DNA of 64,000 nucleotides from NCBI RefSeq assembly GCF_021462415.1, contig NZ_JAKEDS010000003.1, forward strand, positions 666,182 through 730,181, written 5' to 3'. The notes under the pieces were generated by a model. That model was not told the origin of the DNA. It did not search any database and saw nothing but the letters and a program-made list of their open reading frames with translations. Every line of letters begins with the position of its first letter. Positions within the stretch are counted from its first letter, which is position 1. Below, piece after piece: positions 1 through 9,169 of the stretch. The DNA comes from Rhodohalobacter sp. 614A. Its GTDB lineage: Bacteria; Bacteroidota; Rhodothermia; Balneolales; Balneolaceae. Both the position numbers and the translations under genes were made by a program.

Positions 1-399
1 ACTTGCGATATCTTCATTGTTTATTCCCTGCATCAACGTGGGCATTCCACAGGCGTTTTCCACATTTTCAATCCCCCGGCGGATCTCCCCCACGCTTTCA
101 TTAAATGTTTTTCCGCACTCATTTGTAATCACTTTTGCCAGCTCTTCAATGTGATCTTCCAGGAGATTTTTAAAATGAAACAGGTACTGGATTCGCTTGG
201 TAACCGGTGTCCGGCGCCACCCGTGAAATGCTTCGTCTGCCACCTCAACAGCTTTTTTAACATCTTCTTTTTGAGACAGACTCACAGTAGCTATCTGTTC
301 TGCTGTTGCAGGATTCATGACCGCAAGATCTGTTCCTGATTCCGGCTTTTGCCAGCTTCCGCCTATATAATTTATAACTTGGTCTGTTGTTGATTCCAT
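1..399 (-). CDS. iolA: Methylmalonate/malonate semialdehyde dehydrogenase, N-terminal part (window edge)
   Basis: Only the first 133 codons are present; the gene runs off the left edge. The start is the ATG at 397-399. The N-terminus has the family pattern NYIGGSW, then VMNPATAEQIATV, then RRGIENVENACGMPTLMQG. The last segment is characteristic of the CoA-acylating MmsA/IolA branch of aldehyde dehydrogenases. The catalytic Cys lies beyond the window. MmsA/IolA converts malonate semialdehyde, or methylmalonate semialdehyde, to acetyl-CoA or propionyl-CoA with NAD and CoA, which is the last step of inositol catabolism. Its position at the end of a locus with iolB, iolC, an aldolase and iolD fits that role. 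A valine or beta-alanine role cannot be excluded. It is probably cytoplasmic, as no signal peptide is visible. Confidence 0.85.
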   Translation of the reverse strand, partial: MESTTDQVINYIGGSWQKPESGTDLAVMNPATAEQIATVSLSQKEDVKKAVEVADEAFHGWRRTPVTKRIQYLFHFKNLLEDHIEELAKVITNECGKTFNESVGEIRRGIENVENACGMPTLMQGINNEDIAS

Positions 400-430
400 T
401 GTTTTGATTGGTTGATTCTTTATGTCTCTG

Positions 431-444
431 AATGAGATCTCATT
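431..444. promoter_or_regulatory. 14-bp perfect palindrome upstream of iolA
   Basis: AATGAGATCTCATT is a perfect inverted repeat about 32 bases upstream of the iolA start codon, in the 210-base gap after the DUF1080 gene. Its placement suits an operator. It could also be a short hairpin. No regulator is assigned. Confidence 0.3.
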
Positions 445-609
445 TTTGTTGTCTTTTTGAACCGAGAGCGTTGTAATTCCTCACCTTTCAGACGTGTCGG
501 ACGAATTCAGGAATTGGACCTTATTCCCGACTCATTCCTGATCGCTGTCATCAGAAAGCAATAGCAATTTTGAAGTAACTTCTGAATGGCAAACAAGGTT
601 TTTATTCTT

Positions 610-1449
610 CTACAGCTCTTTTACTTTAATATTTTTCCATCGCACTTCATCCCCCCACCAGGTATCCGTTCCGTGAACCTGAAGGGCAATATGTCCCTCA
701 TCACCCACCGCCTGATACATTTTTTCTTTATCGAAATCAGGACTTTTAGTGGCTGCAGCATCAAACTTGCAGATTTTTGTTCCGTTGATCCATGTGGTGA
801 TAATAGGATATTTTCCTTCGCACCGGATTTTAAGGGTATTGTATTCATTGAGTTTCCAGGCCTTCTTCCACTCTTCTTTGGTACAAGCATATCGCAAAGG
901 ATTTTCTGCATATCCCTCATAAGGCGTAAAGGGTTTCAACTCGAGATCAACAAGTTCGTCATTTTTAAAAATGCCATAATAACGGAATGGTTCTGTCCTC
1001 CATCCGCCGGTACTCTGCCCGTAAAGAAACCCGACAATACCGCCATCGTTCGGCTCGCTGTGATAATCCACATACACCTGATACGACTGACCATTCGGCT
1101 GAGACCGTAAAAAAACACCCGAATCACAACCCCATCCCGGTTTTACATCAATCATCATTTCAAAGTCTTTGTAGGTTTTATTCGAAAGAAGAATACCTCC
1201 GTTTCCTGATCCGGGTGGTTCCTGTTCGGCAATTATTTCCCCGTTTCTCACCGTCCATCGTGCACCGTTTTTATGCCAGCCATTTAACGATTCCCCATCA
1301 AAAAGAGAGATATATCCTTCCTTGTCTGGCATATCGGGTGCTTCTTTTACCCGATTGATTCCGTTTGCAATTGCCGGAGCGAGCCCCAAACCTGCTGTAA
1401 AAGTGGCTGAAGATTTTAGAAATTGCCGGCGGTTTATTGATTTTTTCAT
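610..1449 (-). CDS. Tat-exported DUF1080 (3-keto-disaccharide hydrolase-like) protein
   Basis: This 279-residue protein begins with a twin-arginine signal (NRRQFLKSS, residues 6-14) followed by a hydrophobic stretch ending near GLAPAIANG, so export to the periplasm is expected. The mature part is a single DUF1080 domain (PF06439). It starts at EGYISLFDGESLNGWHKNG and continues with a lectin-like beta-sandwich pattern, including GWGCDSGVFLRS and YHSEPNDGGIVGFLYGQ. Some family members hydrolyse 3-keto-glycosides and others are uncharacterised, so the substrate is unknown. It lies between the FG-GAP gene and iolA in the inositol module. An inferred role is cleavage of an oxidised glycoside made by the upstream PQQ dehydrogenase. 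The ATG start is well placed for the Tat signal. Confidence 0.8.
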   Translation of the reverse strand: MKKSINRRQFLKSSATFTAGLGLAPAIANGINRVKEAPDMPDKEGYISLFDGESLNGWHKNGARWTVRNGEIIAEQEPPGSGNGGILLSNKTYKDFEMMIDVKPGWGCDSGVFLRSQPNGQSYQVYVDYHSEPNDGGIVGFLYGQSTGGWRTEPFRYYGIFKNDELVDLELKPFTPYEGYAENPLRYACTKEEWKKAWKLNEYNTLKIRCEGKYPIITTWINGTKICKFDAAATKSPDFDKEKMYQAVGDEGHIALQVHGTDTWWGDEVRWKNIKVKEL

Positions 1450-1563
1450 CGTTGTTGAATTTAAATTAACATTTAGGGCTGAGTGTGATTGATGTCTGTG
1501 ATTACAGGCGGATGATCAGAGGAAAAAATCCTTGATTTTCAAATACATAGTTGGTCTGTTGCA

Positions 1564-4500
1564 TTACTCCGGAATAACAATTCTGCTGTTTCCGCGATTG
1601 TCATAAAATGTGATGTTCTTCACTTGGTCCCGCCCGTAAATCAACAGCGACCTGGTCTTTTGAGATAGGTATCCACCCCCATCATAAAATTCTTTCTTTT
1701 CCATCCGACCGTCCTCATAGTTTATTTCTGCTGATATTTCATTTTCTCCGGCATAGAAAACACGTGAGTCGTTTTCATTCCGGGATTCAAACATCAACAA
1801 CTCACTGTTATTCCGGGCCGAAAGAAAGAGTCTTTGATTTTGGGGACCTGCCAGTTCTGTGAGAGCTTTTGCATCTCCCGAAACATAAAAACCCGTTTCA
1901 GGAAACAAGGACGGATCAAATTCACCCTCGCCATTTCCTTTTAACAAAAGTCCATTGAACGCATCATACCGGCCAGTAAACATCTCGGTTGAATAAAAGT
2001 TACCAGTCATCAGGATATCGGGGAATCCATCGCCATCATAATCTCCGGCAAGCAAACCGAAAACGGGTGCGATTTGAGCTTCCAATGGGAGTGATTTGAC
2101 TTCCATTGATGCCCCCTTCCTGTTCAGAATCAGGCTGGTTTGAAAAGTATCTGATGAATAAGTTTGATTACTGCTCAGATGGTCACTTGACAAAAGATCA
2201 GTCAGCGCTGCCTTTCCGTAATGCTCATACGATGTAAATCTGCTCTCCAATACCGGCATCTGCATTAACAGATCGTCTTTAAGGTGAACCGGTTTTCTTA
2301 CACCATTCAGCATTTGTGAAATCACAGGGTCGGTCAGTCCGTCCCTGTTAAAATCGCCATAATGAATCTGCACGGATCCATTTTCACGGTTCTGAAGGGT
2401 CGAATTCAACCCGAGATTTCCGGCTGCATAATCCATATATCCGTCCTGATCAAAATCAGCCGCAACAATACTGTTCCACCATCCAACTGTTTCTGAAAGC
2501 CCCAGGTCTTCGGTAACATTTTCAAGCATTCCATTACGATTTTCGAAAACCGTAATGGGCATCCATTCACCTACAATGATTAAATCCGAGTGAAAATCGT
2601 TATTGAAATCGGTCCAGATTGCGGAAGAGACCAACCCGATATTTTTCAAGCCGGGAGCCACTTTTTCTGTGATATTGACGAATCTTCCATCCTGGTATTT
2701 CAGGATATAACTTTCCGGAGTTAGCGGATATTGATTGGGCACAACCCGCGAACCAACAAACAATTCTTTTGAACCGTCCTGATCAAAATCAGCCGCCGCA
2801 ACAATGGATGTGCTGGATCTCATTTCCGGGAGAATGTCTGTCTGGCGGGTAAAATTTCCATTGCCGTCTCCAAAATAGACTCGATCCTGATAGTACTCTG
2901 ACCCGGCCCGGAATTCGCTTCCCCCGCTGGCTATATACAAATCCTGATGTCCGTCGCGGTTGATATCCAGGAAAAGTGCTCCCATATCTTTTTCGTAATG
3001 GTCACCCGTTTCTAAAATTTTGGACTCAAATGTTCCGTCTGGGTTCTGAAGGAATAACTCTCCCGGTTGTTGGAAAGCTCCTCCGATAAAAAAGTCTTCA
3101 AGGCCATCCCCGTTTGCGTCACCCACGGCAATGCCAGGACCTGATTTTGAAAATTTATGCGGGAGCAACGGCTGAACTTTGAAATCGGAAAAATCTTTTT
3201 CCTGGTGACTGAAAGTGGCTTTTTTTTCAGCGGTTACATCATGAAAAATCCGGCTTTTGTTAGAATCGGAATGGTTCTCCTGTTTCCACTCTTGTTTGGG
3301 ATTCCCCTCTTCCTGCCAGGAAATTTCAATCTTTTGATTGGCCGCAAGATCTCTCACCGTCTGTTTCACATCATCCGGCCAGATGACAACAACCGAATCA
3401 ACCCTGGTTTTTTCCCCCAGCCCGAAATGAACCGGAGTTACCATTGCCGATAAATATCCACGGGAAACAGCATATTCGTGATAATAGGTTTCACCTTCTG
3501 CATAAACAATTACATGAGAACCTATCCCCTGCCTGTTTTGATCTGGCCCGTTAAGTTTTATGCTGAGATAATTTTTGTTTGTTTGATCAGACACATTTCG
3601 ATAAACAAATGCAGCCTCTTGAGTATTATTGGTGACAAAGTCCAAACGCCCGTCGTTATCAAGATCAACATAAACAGCACCGGTGGAAAAGGACGGCTGT
3701 CGGAATCCCCAATCATCAGAGGTATCAGAAAATGTCAGGTCTCCGTTGTTTCGGAAGATATAATTTGTTTCATACGATCCTTCCAGGTTTTGCATTTCCC
3801 GGAAAAGTGTTTCTCTTGTCTGCCGATTGAAACCGGATCTTCTCAACAAGTTCATTTTATATTCCGAGAAATCACTGTCGGCCGGGTTTCGGGGAAGCCC
3901 GTTTGTTATAGCCAGATCCTGTAATCCATCGTTATCAAAATCAGCGAATAGAGCACTCCAGCTCCAGTCGGTACTTGCAACACCTGCCAAAAGTCCGATT
4001 TCACTAAATACCGGAGTCCCATCCGGAAGACTCCCCGTATTTAATTGAAGCACATTCCTCTTCACCTGTGGAGAATAGCCCATTTGTATTTCAGACACGA
4101 ACCGTTCATACCCGGTTGTTTGATACATTCTTTTCACACGCTCATCATCTTCGGGAAGCATGTCCACAACGATTATGTCCATCAAGCCATCGTTATTGAT
4201 ATCACCAAAATCCGTGCCCATTGAAGAATAACTTTGATGCCTGAAATACTCTGATGCGCGATCCGTGAATGTACCATCTCCGTTATTCACATATACCGCA
4301 TCATTCGGGAGAAAATCATTTGCTGCATGAATATCCGGCAAGCCGTCCCGGTTGATGTCGAATACATTCACTCCCAGGCCATATCCTTCCAGTAAAATTC
4401 CTGCCTCTTCAGACACATTGCTAAATGTGCCGTCTCCGTTATTTTTATACAATCTGTCGGTATTGAGATGCTCTCCGCGGACCTGTTTGGGGCGGATTAC

Positions 4501-5130
4501 ATTTGGCGGTACATCTCCCTGGCCATTTGTGAGGAGATACAAATCGAGCAGGCCATTTTTATTGTAATCAAAGAAAACAGCCTGTGTTGTAAAACCGGTA
4601 TCGGCAATTCCATACTGTTCGGCTTGCTCTGAAAATGTTTGGTTGCCATTGTTTATGTAAAGCTCATTCGCTCTTCTCGATGGATCAGCGTAAGGTCCGC
4701 CAAAACTTATATACAGATCCAAAAACCCATCCGCATTAATATCCATCATCGTAACGCCACTGGCCCATTTTTCTTCGGTGTTGATTCCTGATGTTTCAGT
4801 GATATCGCTGAACTTGAAATCTCCTTCATTTATATAGATCCGGCTTTTCCCCATATTGGATGCAAAAAAGAGATCCGTCAAACCATCATTATTAATATCT
4901 CCGGCAGCAACGCCGGCTCCGTTGTACAACATTTCAAAGGTTACGATATTTAAATCCATGCTTTCTTCAACCTTATTTTGAAACTCAATTCCAGTCTGTG
5001 ACGGAGGAAGCAACTCAAACAGAGATGCTTTTCTATCTGTTTTTGTACAACCAAACAGCAGAATAAACAGAATAAGCAACGCTCCATGTGGCTGTAATGC
5101 ATCCTTACAAGGTGATTGAAAACATCTCAT
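1564..5130 (-). CDS. Giant FG-GAP/VCBS-repeat lipoprotein with ASPIC/UnbV domain
   Basis: This 1188-residue protein is predicted to be a lipoprotein (hydrophobic LLILFILLFGC, then CTKTDRK). The mature chain holds two beta-propeller-like blocks of FG-GAP/VCBS repeats, with many Ca-binding-type loops such as DINNDGLTD, DFDNDGLQD and DYDGDGFPD. Between them, around residues 520-600, is an ASPIC/UnbV domain (GIGSHVIVYAEGE to HFGLGEKTRVDSVVVIWPDD). This is the CRTAC1-like family common beside SusCD genes; its biochemical role is not established. The gene follows the PQQ dehydrogenase with a 35-base gap, so co-transcription is likely. A homologue of similar architecture closes module C at 40300-43677. 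The start codon is ATG; the signal begins about 15 residues in, so a later start is possible. Confidence 0.85.
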   Translation of the reverse strand: MRCFQSPCKDALQPHGALLILFILLFGCTKTDRKASLFELLPPSQTGIEFQNKVEESMDLNIVTFEMLYNGAGVAAGDINNDGLTDLFFASNMGKSRIYINEGDFKFSDITETSGINTEEKWASGVTMMDINADGFLDLYISFGGPYADPSRRANELYINNGNQTFSEQAEQYGIADTGFTTQAVFFDYNKNGLLDLYLLTNGQGDVPPNVIRPKQVRGEHLNTDRLYKNNGDGTFSNVSEEAGILLEGYGLGVNVFDINRDGLPDIHAANDFLPNDAVYVNNGDGTFTDRASEYFRHQSYSSMGTDFGDINNDGLMDIIVVDMLPEDDERVKRMYQTTGYERFVSEIQMGYSPQVKRNVLQLNTGSLPDGTPVFSEIGLLAGVASTDWSWSALFADFDNDGLQDLAITNGLPRNPADSDFSEYKMNLLRRSGFNRQTRETLFREMQNLEGSYETNYIFRNNGDLTFSDTSDDWGFRQPSFSTGAVYVDLDNDGRLDFVTNNTQEAAFVYRNVSDQTNKNYLSIKLNGPDQNRQGIGSHVIVYAEGETYYHEYAVSRGYLSAMVTPVHFGLGEKTRVDSVVVIWPDDVKQTVRDLAANQKIEISWQEEGNPKQEWKQENHSDSNKSRIFHDVTAEKKATFSHQEKDFSDFKVQPLLPHKFSKSGPGIAVGDANGDGLEDFFIGGAFQQPGELFLQNPDGTFESKILETGDHYEKDMGALFLDINRDGHQDLYIASGGSEFRAGSEYYQDRVYFGDGNGNFTRQTDILPEMRSSTSIVAAADFDQDGSKELFVGSRVVPNQYPLTPESYILKYQDGRFVNITEKVAPGLKNIGLVSSAIWTDFNNDFHSDLIIVGEWMPITVFENRNGMLENVTEDLGLSETVGWWNSIVAADFDQDGYMDYAAGNLGLNSTLQNRENGSVQIHYGDFNRDGLTDPVISQMLNGVRKPVHLKDDLLMQMPVLESRFTSYEHYGKAALTDLLSSDHLSSNQTYSSDTFQTSLILNRKGASMEVKSLPLEAQIAPVFGLLAGDYDGDGFPDILMTGNFYSTEMFTGRYDAFNGLLLKGNGEGEFDPSLFPETGFYVSGDAKALTELAGPQNQRLFLSARNNSELLMFESRNENDSRVFYAGENEISAEINYEDGRMEKKEFYDGGGYLSQKTRSLLIYGRDQVKNITFYDNRGNSRIVIPE

Positions 5131-5165
5131 TATGTATGTGGCAGATTATTCGATTAACTTACATG

Positions 5166-7334
5166 TCAATCAGGTAGTGCAAATACCATAAATAAGTCAC
5201 TGGTAGGTGTGGATAACTGTCCGCTGTGACCTTCCGAGCAATATTTACAATTTCCACCAACACCGAGCGCTATATACTGCTTACCATCAATTTCATAGGT
5301 ACTTGGTGTTGCAAAGGCACCGGTTTCCAACTCTGTTTCCCATAAAATTTCACCGGTATCTTTATCAAACGCCCGAAACATTCTGTCGCGGGTAGCGGCA
5401 ATAAAAACGAGACCGCCGGCCGTGGTGATGGGACCTCCGAGATTTTGTGTTCCTGTTGGCGGAATGCCTCTGGCTGTCAGCTCTTTATATTCACCGAGCG
5501 GAACCTGCCATACGATTTCGCCTTTATTCAGATCAATCGCATTCAACGTTCCCCATGGCGGTTTGATGGCCGGGTATTCTTCATCATCCCTGAACTGGTA
5601 ATAGTTTTGATGGATATATGGTGACATGACTGCTCCTGTACCTCCGCCGTCTTCTGCAATTTCCCTTTCCTTCTCAAACAGGTATGCTAAAAGCGCATTT
5701 AAATCATTGCCCACAACAGAAGCCATCGCCGGCATTCCTCCTTTGCCCTGTTGTATTACTGATGTCACTTCTTCCTCGCTAAGCCTGTCTTTAAGCCCCA
5801 CAAGACTTGGTGCCGGAGCCACTCCCTGCCTGTCAATACCATGACAGGCCGCACATGTGGCTGTATATACATATTCTCCATACGAAGACATATTTGCTTT
5901 GAGACCTTCCGTCTCTACCATGGAAATAACGTATGGTATATTATTTCCATTGATGTAAAGCATTCCGGCGGAAGGATCTACGGAGGCACCTCCCCACCAT
6001 GCGCCACCGTGTAAACCGGGCAGAAAAATGGTTCCTTCCCCGGTTCCCGGCGGATCATATAATCCCCTGGTGCTGAATTTTTTGAATTCTTCTCGCGCCC
6101 ACGCATTTTTTTCAGGAGAGAGATCTGTAAGATCATCTTCTGTTAATCCTTGCCTGGTAAATGGTTCCGGTTTTACCGGTATGGGTTGTGTTGGCCATGA
6201 CTCTTCGCCTATCAATGATGATTGAGGAACGGGCATCTCTTCGATGGGAAATAAAGATTCGCCCGTTTCTCTGTTAAGTACATAAACCATTCCTGTTTTT
6301 GTAACCTGGGCAACAGCATCGATATATTCTCCGTCGTGATAAACAGTGAGAAGGTTAGGATGAGTTGGGATGTCATAGTCCCAGATATCATGCCGGACGG
6401 TTTGAAAATCCCAGATGCGTTCTCCATTTGATGCATCCAAAGCTATAATTGATGTACTGAAGCGGTTCGAGCCGATCCGGTCGCCTCCATAAAAATGATA
6501 TGATGGAGCTCCGGTGGATACATATACAACTCCCCGTTCATCATCCACGGCCATGCCTCCCCAATTGTTCGCTCCCCCGGAAGTTTCCCAGGCATTTTCC
6601 GGCCATGTTTCATAGCCTACTTCACCGGGGTGTGGAATTGTGTGAAAAATCCATTCGAGATCGCCGGTCCTTACATTGTATGCCCGTATGTGGCCCGGTG
6701 CATATTGCTGAGGGCCCTCCGGAACCCGGCTCCCGAAAATAATTAGATCGTTATATAAAATACCCGGAGATGTTGCACTTACGGATAGCTCATTCCAGGG
6801 TTCTCTGTCGAGGCCTTTTCGTAAATCTATTCTTCCATCTTCACCAAAGTCTTCTATTTGTGTACCCGTTTGGGCGTTCAGAGCATACAAAAAACTGCCC
6901 CTTGTAAATAGAATCCTGTCTCCACTTTCATCTTTCCAGTAGGTTACTCCACGGTTTTGATGCTCGGGGCCATCCGTATCAAATACCCATATTTCCTCAC
7001 CGGTTTTTGCATCCAAAGCAGCAATTTTCAATGATGGTGAGCTGATGTACATGATCCCGTTCACCACAATTGGATTGGCCTGAATCGTTGAGCGCTCGGT
7101 GTTGTCGCCGGTTCTGTATTCCCAGACAACTTCCAGATCTTTTACATTAGACTTATCAATCTGGTCAAGAGAGGAATATTTGGAATTGCCTTTATCGCCG
7201 CTGGTCACTTCCCAGTCTACATAGTCTACCGGATTGATTGGAATTGAGGAATCTTCATTTCTTTCCCCACAAGAGGAGAGTACAGAACAAATTAAAAACA
7301 GAGGTAAAAAAAAACGGATAATATCAGGTTTCAT
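5166..7334 (-). CDS. PQQ-dependent dehydrogenase with inserted cytochrome c domain (lipoprotein)
   Basis: This is a periplasmic quinoprotein of the glucose/quinate/shikimate dehydrogenase type. The eight-bladed PQQ propeller shows repeated AxDAxTGExxW blade motifs, for example LDAKTGEEIWVF and LDASNGERIWDF. A c-type cytochrome domain is inserted late in the chain (CAACH, residues 494-498 from this start), so electrons can leave through a covalent heme. I chose the ATG at 7334 because it places a lipoprotein signal (FLPLFLICSVLSSC) at the N-terminus. The frame stays open upstream to a TTG at 7400, which would add 22 charged residues. A C-terminal NCKYCSEGH segment is unusual and is missing from the module C paralogue at 46915. 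The polyol or sugar substrate is unknown; the context suggests inositol or a related compound. Confidence 0.88.
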   Translation of the reverse strand: MKPDIIRFFLPLFLICSVLSSCGERNEDSSIPINPVDYVDWEVTSGDKGNSKYSSLDQIDKSNVKDLEVVWEYRTGDNTERSTIQANPIVVNGIMYISSPSLKIAALDAKTGEEIWVFDTDGPEHQNRGVTYWKDESGDRILFTRGSFLYALNAQTGTQIEDFGEDGRIDLRKGLDREPWNELSVSATSPGILYNDLIIFGSRVPEGPQQYAPGHIRAYNVRTGDLEWIFHTIPHPGEVGYETWPENAWETSGGANNWGGMAVDDERGVVYVSTGAPSYHFYGGDRIGSNRFSTSIIALDASNGERIWDFQTVRHDIWDYDIPTHPNLLTVYHDGEYIDAVAQVTKTGMVYVLNRETGESLFPIEEMPVPQSSLIGEESWPTQPIPVKPEPFTRQGLTEDDLTDLSPEKNAWAREEFKKFSTRGLYDPPGTGEGTIFLPGLHGGAWWGGASVDPSAGMLYINGNNIPYVISMVETEGLKANMSSYGEYVYTATCAACHGIDRQGVAPAPSLVGLKDRLSEEEVTSVIQQGKGGMPAMASVVGNDLNALLAYLFEKEREIAEDGGGTGAVMSPYIHQNYYQFRDDEEYPAIKPPWGTLNAIDLNKGEIVWQVPLGEYKELTARGIPPTGTQNLGGPITTAGGLVFIAATRDRMFRAFDKDTGEILWETELETGAFATPSTYEIDGKQYIALGVGGNCKYCSEGHSGQLSTPTSDLFMVFALPD

Positions 7335-7472
7335 TTTATACAAATCGTAGTTCTGATTTTTTGAATTATTGCACGACATACATCTTTTAGGCAGACACAA
7401 ATTTTCGGCACACCATGGTGCTTGTTTTCTTCATTTTGATAACGGATGTCCTGGTATTATTAAGAACAACTG

Positions 7473-7512
7473 AAAAAATATGTACCCCGTAATATTTCAT
7501 CACGGAGTACAT
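7473..7512 (-). terminator. Rho-independent terminator after the MFS gene
   Basis: On the minus strand an 11-bp stem (ATGTACTCCGT pairing with ACGGGGTACAT, with one G-U pair) encloses an 11-base loop. It is followed two bases later by six T residues. It starts about 30 bases beyond the MFS stop codon. It should end the iolB-iolC-aldolase-iolD-MFS message, or attenuate it before the PQQ gene. Confidence 0.8.
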
Positions 7513-7543
7513 ACGATGGGATTAAATGGGCGTGAATATTTGC

Positions 7544-9118
7544 TTATTCATCATCAAGTTGTTTGACTTTATATCCACCCCGGCGTTTGTCGTTGATATA
7601 CACACCCAAGAAGATCAGTGCCAGAATGAAAGCTGCAGGAGTGATGTACAAAAACGACACCCTCCCGCCATAGTTATCTGCCGGCCTCAATACGGCAAAG
7701 GCCCGGTCGGTCAATTCCTGTTCTTGTGATATTCCCGCATCAAGAAGTGCCCGTAATGCCTCGGGAGTATGCTCGGAGTCGAACTCTCCATTTTGTTGAT
7801 AATAGGCTAATGCCTGTTCGGTGCGGTTAAGAATATTTTCTATATCCGTGCGGGTATAACCCAACTGCTGGAGTTGTTGCGGGGATCCTTCTGCCCGCTC
7901 AGCAATTTCGATGTACTCTGGAAATCGTTGCTCAATCTCCTGCAGAATCTGTACTGTCTTTGGTTTATCAAGAGCATCCGGAAGGTATTGATCGGCAATT
8001 CCTCCCATAATAGCATTTGAAGCTCCTGCTCCGAAAAAACCCATACCCATTAAAAGTACAATCCCCAGCGAGCCTGCCCGCGGAAAACGTTCACTCATCA
8101 GGCCCACCATTGTCGGGAAGTGGAATGCAATTCCGGATGCATATATTGTGGCCGCAACCATCGTAATCCCCACTCCGCTTTCAAAAAAAGCAAACAGTAA
8201 TAAACCGATACCCGTAAGAAGTGAACCGGCAAACAACATGCCGGGAGGAGAAAGTTTTTCAACAAATGGCCCGGCAAAAAACCGAAGCAACATCATAATT
8301 CCGCTAATCCATGCAAATACCAAAATTCCAGGAACGCCTGCTGCCTGCAATACTTCGGGAATCCAACGGCCGGGGCCCAATTCAAGTGAGAGGGTCATCA
8401 TCTTAAGTATAATCAGCCCCCAAACCAGCGGATGTGTAAACGTATACTTGAACATCTCTTTTATAGGAATACCTGCTTCCCGGGTCAGTGTTGGAGGAAA
8501 CTGTACTGGAAGCAACAGATACCCATAACAAAGTACGGGAATGTAAACAATGGCAATCTGCACGGTCCAGTGACCAATATTCACGTCGCCTATGGCGCCT
8601 ACTTGTACCATTGCCCATCCCAAGAGGCCTCCGAACACCATACCACCCGGGAAGAATGCATGAAAATGATTGAGTTTGGTGGTCTTGTTGTCGGGAAAAA
8701 GCGCCGCCGTCAGGTTATTGCCTACTACCTCAATCAGTCCATTTCCCAAACCGAATCCTACGGCTCCAAGAAACAGAATCCAGAAGGCGTAATTCTCTCC
8801 GGCAAATCCGTAGGCTCCCAAAAACAGGGTTACCCCACTCAAATGAGCTACAAAAGCTCCTTTCACCAGACGTTTAAACCCGATCTTCTCCAAAGCCGGA
8901 CCAATCAGCAGCAAGGACATTGCCATTCCCCACAAGGCCGCTCCACCTATATAGCCCACCTGGGCATTGGTTAATAAAAACTCTGTCTTGAGTTGCTGAA
9001 GAATATTGCTGACCAAAACAAAGGTAAAGGCCGTCGGCAACAGCGCCAGACAGATTCCGCGAAATATCCGCTCACGGGGTACTCCTCCGGAGGGTATCGA
9101 AGTTGTGTCCATTGTCAT
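7544..9118 (-). CDS. MFS transporter, probable inositol/sugar importer
   Basis: This 524-residue inner-membrane protein has about twelve hydrophobic segments. It carries the HFHAFFPGG motif between TM4 and TM5, which recalls fucose/glucose:H+ symporters of the FHS branch. It follows iolD by 51 bases in the iol gene run, so inositol or an inositol derivative is the likely substrate; the family name alone does not prove this. A hydrophilic, helix-rich stretch of about 108 residues (roughly 376-483) separates the last two membrane helices. By standard MFS topology this loop would be periplasmic, and it is much longer than usual. The start is ATG at 9118; a second ATG lies two codons downstream. 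Confidence 0.8.
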   Translation of the reverse strand: MTMDTTSIPSGGVPRERIFRGICLALLPTAFTFVLVSNILQQLKTEFLLTNAQVGYIGGAALWGMAMSLLLIGPALEKIGFKRLVKGAFVAHLSGVTLFLGAYGFAGENYAFWILFLGAVGFGLGNGLIEVVGNNLTAALFPDNKTTKLNHFHAFFPGGMVFGGLLGWAMVQVGAIGDVNIGHWTVQIAIVYIPVLCYGYLLLPVQFPPTLTREAGIPIKEMFKYTFTHPLVWGLIILKMMTLSLELGPGRWIPEVLQAAGVPGILVFAWISGIMMLLRFFAGPFVEKLSPPGMLFAGSLLTGIGLLLFAFFESGVGITMVAATIYASGIAFHFPTMVGLMSERFPRAGSLGIVLLMGMGFFGAGASNAIMGGIADQYLPDALDKPKTVQILQEIEQRFPEYIEIAERAEGSPQQLQQLGYTRTDIENILNRTEQALAYYQQNGEFDSEHTPEALRALLDAGISQEQELTDRAFAVLRPADNYGGRVSFLYITPAAFILALIFLGVYINDKRRGGYKVKQLDDE

Positions 9119-9169
9119 ATTATGTTTAGTTAGTTGTGAAAATTTTTTATGCAGCCATTACAAAAAGCT

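Noticed and set aside
586..1110. Plus-strand open frame of 174 codons
   Set aside because: It lies opposite the DUF1080 gene, which has a Tat signal and clear family motifs. The plus-strand translation has no recognisable domain.
8432..8974. Plus-strand open frame of 180 codons inside the MFS gene
   Set aside because: The minus strand encodes membrane helices with MFS motifs; the plus-strand product is low-complexity and unlike any family.
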